Shown here one piece after another: positions 62,595-64,000 of a stretch of DNA of 64,000 nucleotides; positions within the stretch are counted from its first letter, which is position 1, and each line of letters opens with the position of its first letter. The notes beneath the pieces were generated by a model, which was given only the letters and a program-made list of their open reading frames with translations, searched no databases and had not been told where the DNA came from. Source of the DNA: Labia minor (taxonomy: Eukaryota > Arthropoda > Insecta > Dermaptera > Spongiphoridae); the NCBI GenBank assembly GCA_963082975.1, contig OY720345.1, positions 3,857,001-3,921,000 of the forward strand. Direction: 5' to 3'. Position numbers and translations under genes: made by a program.

Positions 62595-63130
62595 CTAAAA
62601 AAAAAATATACATTAAAATTAAATCGCAAAAAATTTCTTGAATGACTTACCCTTTTTGAAAAATTAGAATAATAAATTTTAGAAAAAAACAATTAAATAT
62701 ATCCACCAAAGAATTTTTTTGATGGAAGAACAAAATTAATATCAAGTCTTGTGACTTGAGTGAGTAGGGGAGAAAACGATATATCGTCTTAATAAAAACA
62801 TCAATGTATTTTAAAATTTTCTGAGAGATATTAAGTTATATTGTAATTAATATTACAATTAATATATTTTAAAAATTGTTTTTAATTTCCAAAAAATTAT
62901 ATAAAAACTTTATTAATAATTTAATTAATTGTTTGAAGTTTGTAGAAAGTAATAACGCCTATCTTCATTCTAATCAATAATTTACATATAATCTGTTTTT
63001 AACTTCATATGCAAATTTTTATTAAATAGAATGTCAAAGAATGTCAACTAATTATTCAAGAAATATTTTTTAAAAATTCTAATTTATAATTGATTTTTAT
63101 AAATGCTTTATAAGTAGACAATTATTAATA
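62595..63130. promoter_or_regulatory. VhaSFD/Clk divergent intergenic region
   Basis: Contains the VhaSFD 5' UTR (with a 56-bp intron at 62595-62650) and the region from which both genes must start. The palindrome ACGATATATCGT at about 62777-62788 is the only conspicuous site; no CACGTG E-box was seen in this interval. A shared bidirectional promoter is inferred from spacing only. Confidence 0.5.
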
Positions 63131-64000
63131 ATGTCAAGTTTTATTAAAAAAACATTAACAAAAAGATCTGAGTAAGTTTCTATTATTTTGACAATATATA
63201 TTCTTTTATTAAATTAAAAGTTAAATAAAAGTATAATCATTTTAATAAAATTTCATTTATTATTTTTCTATTTTGAATATTTTTTAGTGATACAATGGAT
63301 GAGGATAATGATGACAAAGATGATAGTAAAAGGTTTACAAAACTTTCAGAATTTTCATTGATTTTCAATTTCTTATAATAATTATCTTTATACATTTTTT
63401 TAAAATAAATTTTATAGGAAATCACGTAATTTAAGTGAGAAAAAGAGACGAGATCAATTTAATATGTTAATAAATGAATTAAGTTCAATGGTTTCAACAA
63501 ATTCAAGAAAAATGGATAAATCTACTGTCTTAAAATCAACTATATCATTTTTAAAAAATCACAATGGTAAGTAATTCTGCTTTATGAAGAAAATTATTTA
63601 ATGTCATTCTCTTTATATTTTATTTTAATTTAAATTACTTAGTTTATCTTTATTTTAGTAGTCCATATAAAAAAAAGAATAAATATTTTTTCATAAATAA
63701 TAATATAATCATATTTATTTAATAAATTTATCTTTTAGAAATTGCTGTTCAATCTAGAGCCTATGAAATTCAAGAAGATTGGAAACCATCTTTCCTTTCA
63801 AACGAAGAATTTACTCACCTGATCTTGGAGGCAAGGCCAAACATTCTCTTCCTACTTCTCAGTTAAAACATATGTTAAGTTTTTTTTTTATTAATTAACC
63901 TAAACTAATTTCTAGGCTTTAGATGGATTTATCATGGTATTTTCATCATCTGGAAAAATCTATTATGCATCAGAAAGTATTACTTCTCTTCTTGGATATT
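63131..64000 (+). CDS. Clk: Clock (bHLH-PAS circadian transcription factor), 5' exons, partial
   Basis: Exons 63131-63171, 63288-63332, 63418-63566, 63739-63830 and 63916 to the window end. The start gives [17 protein letters not shown]; a second ATG at 63295 ([12 protein letters not shown]) matches the usual insect CLK start better. Then the basic helix-loop-helix: [20 protein letters not shown] and [20 protein letters not shown]. The next exons give [20 protein letters not shown] and [20 protein letters not shown], the beginning of PAS-A. CLK pairs with CYC/BMAL1 on CACGTG E-boxes to drive clock genes. Intron 4 uses a GC donor (GAG/GCAAGG, 63831). The gene runs out of the window. Confidence 0.96.

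Overview
The window looks like AT-rich insect nuclear DNA, with introns, splice sites and dense transposon remnants. The closest feel is a parasitoid-wasp-like hymenopteran, judged from the CLOCK protein; the order is an inference. Three right-hand genes are recognisable: maleless (mle/DHX9 dsRNA helicase, + strand, 17 coding exons, 52834-60548), VhaSFD (V-ATPase subunit H, - strand, 61117-62577) and the first exons of Clock (Clk, + strand, from 63131, running off the window). mle and VhaSFD converge. VhaSFD and Clk diverge from a shared interval of about 0.5 kb.

The left 49 kb is mostly one extracellular-protein gene on the + strand. Its small exons code for a sushi (CCP) domain (3113-3307), a first HYR domain split over 12319-12439 and 29793-29929, a second HYR domain split over 32820-32959 and 35498-35600, and a Ser/Pro-rich tail (42183-42248, 42411-42489, 48585-48810). 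The 5' end lies outside the window. The tail contains an in-frame TAA that needs explaining. These exons are clearly richer in GC than the introns and than mle, VhaSFD and Clk.

The introns of that gene are filled with transposons. There are about 13 copies of one non-autonomous Helentron-like (HINE/DINE-1-type) family with 10-bp subterminal inverted repeats, a microsatellite and a 3' stem-loop. There are also several hAT MITEs with 8-bp target duplications, mariner remnants, LINE and Helitron coding fragments, and three large foldback (inverted-repeat) sequences.

The outstanding feature is an intact Ty3/gypsy-type LTR retrotransposon on the - strand (23174-29753, flanked by a 4-bp duplication). 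By eye its two 295-bp LTRs are identical. It has a tRNA-Leu-like primer site, gag with two zinc knuckles, a textbook -1 frameshift signal, and a Pol with protease, RT, RNase H and integrase. Fused after the integrase is a TARG1/OARD1-like macro domain that keeps both residues known to be catalytic in TARG1. An LTR element carrying an ADP-ribose hydrolase-like domain is the best candidate here for an undescribed system. The second is a long nested hairpin that fills intron 3 of mle, itself a gene for a dsRNA helicase.
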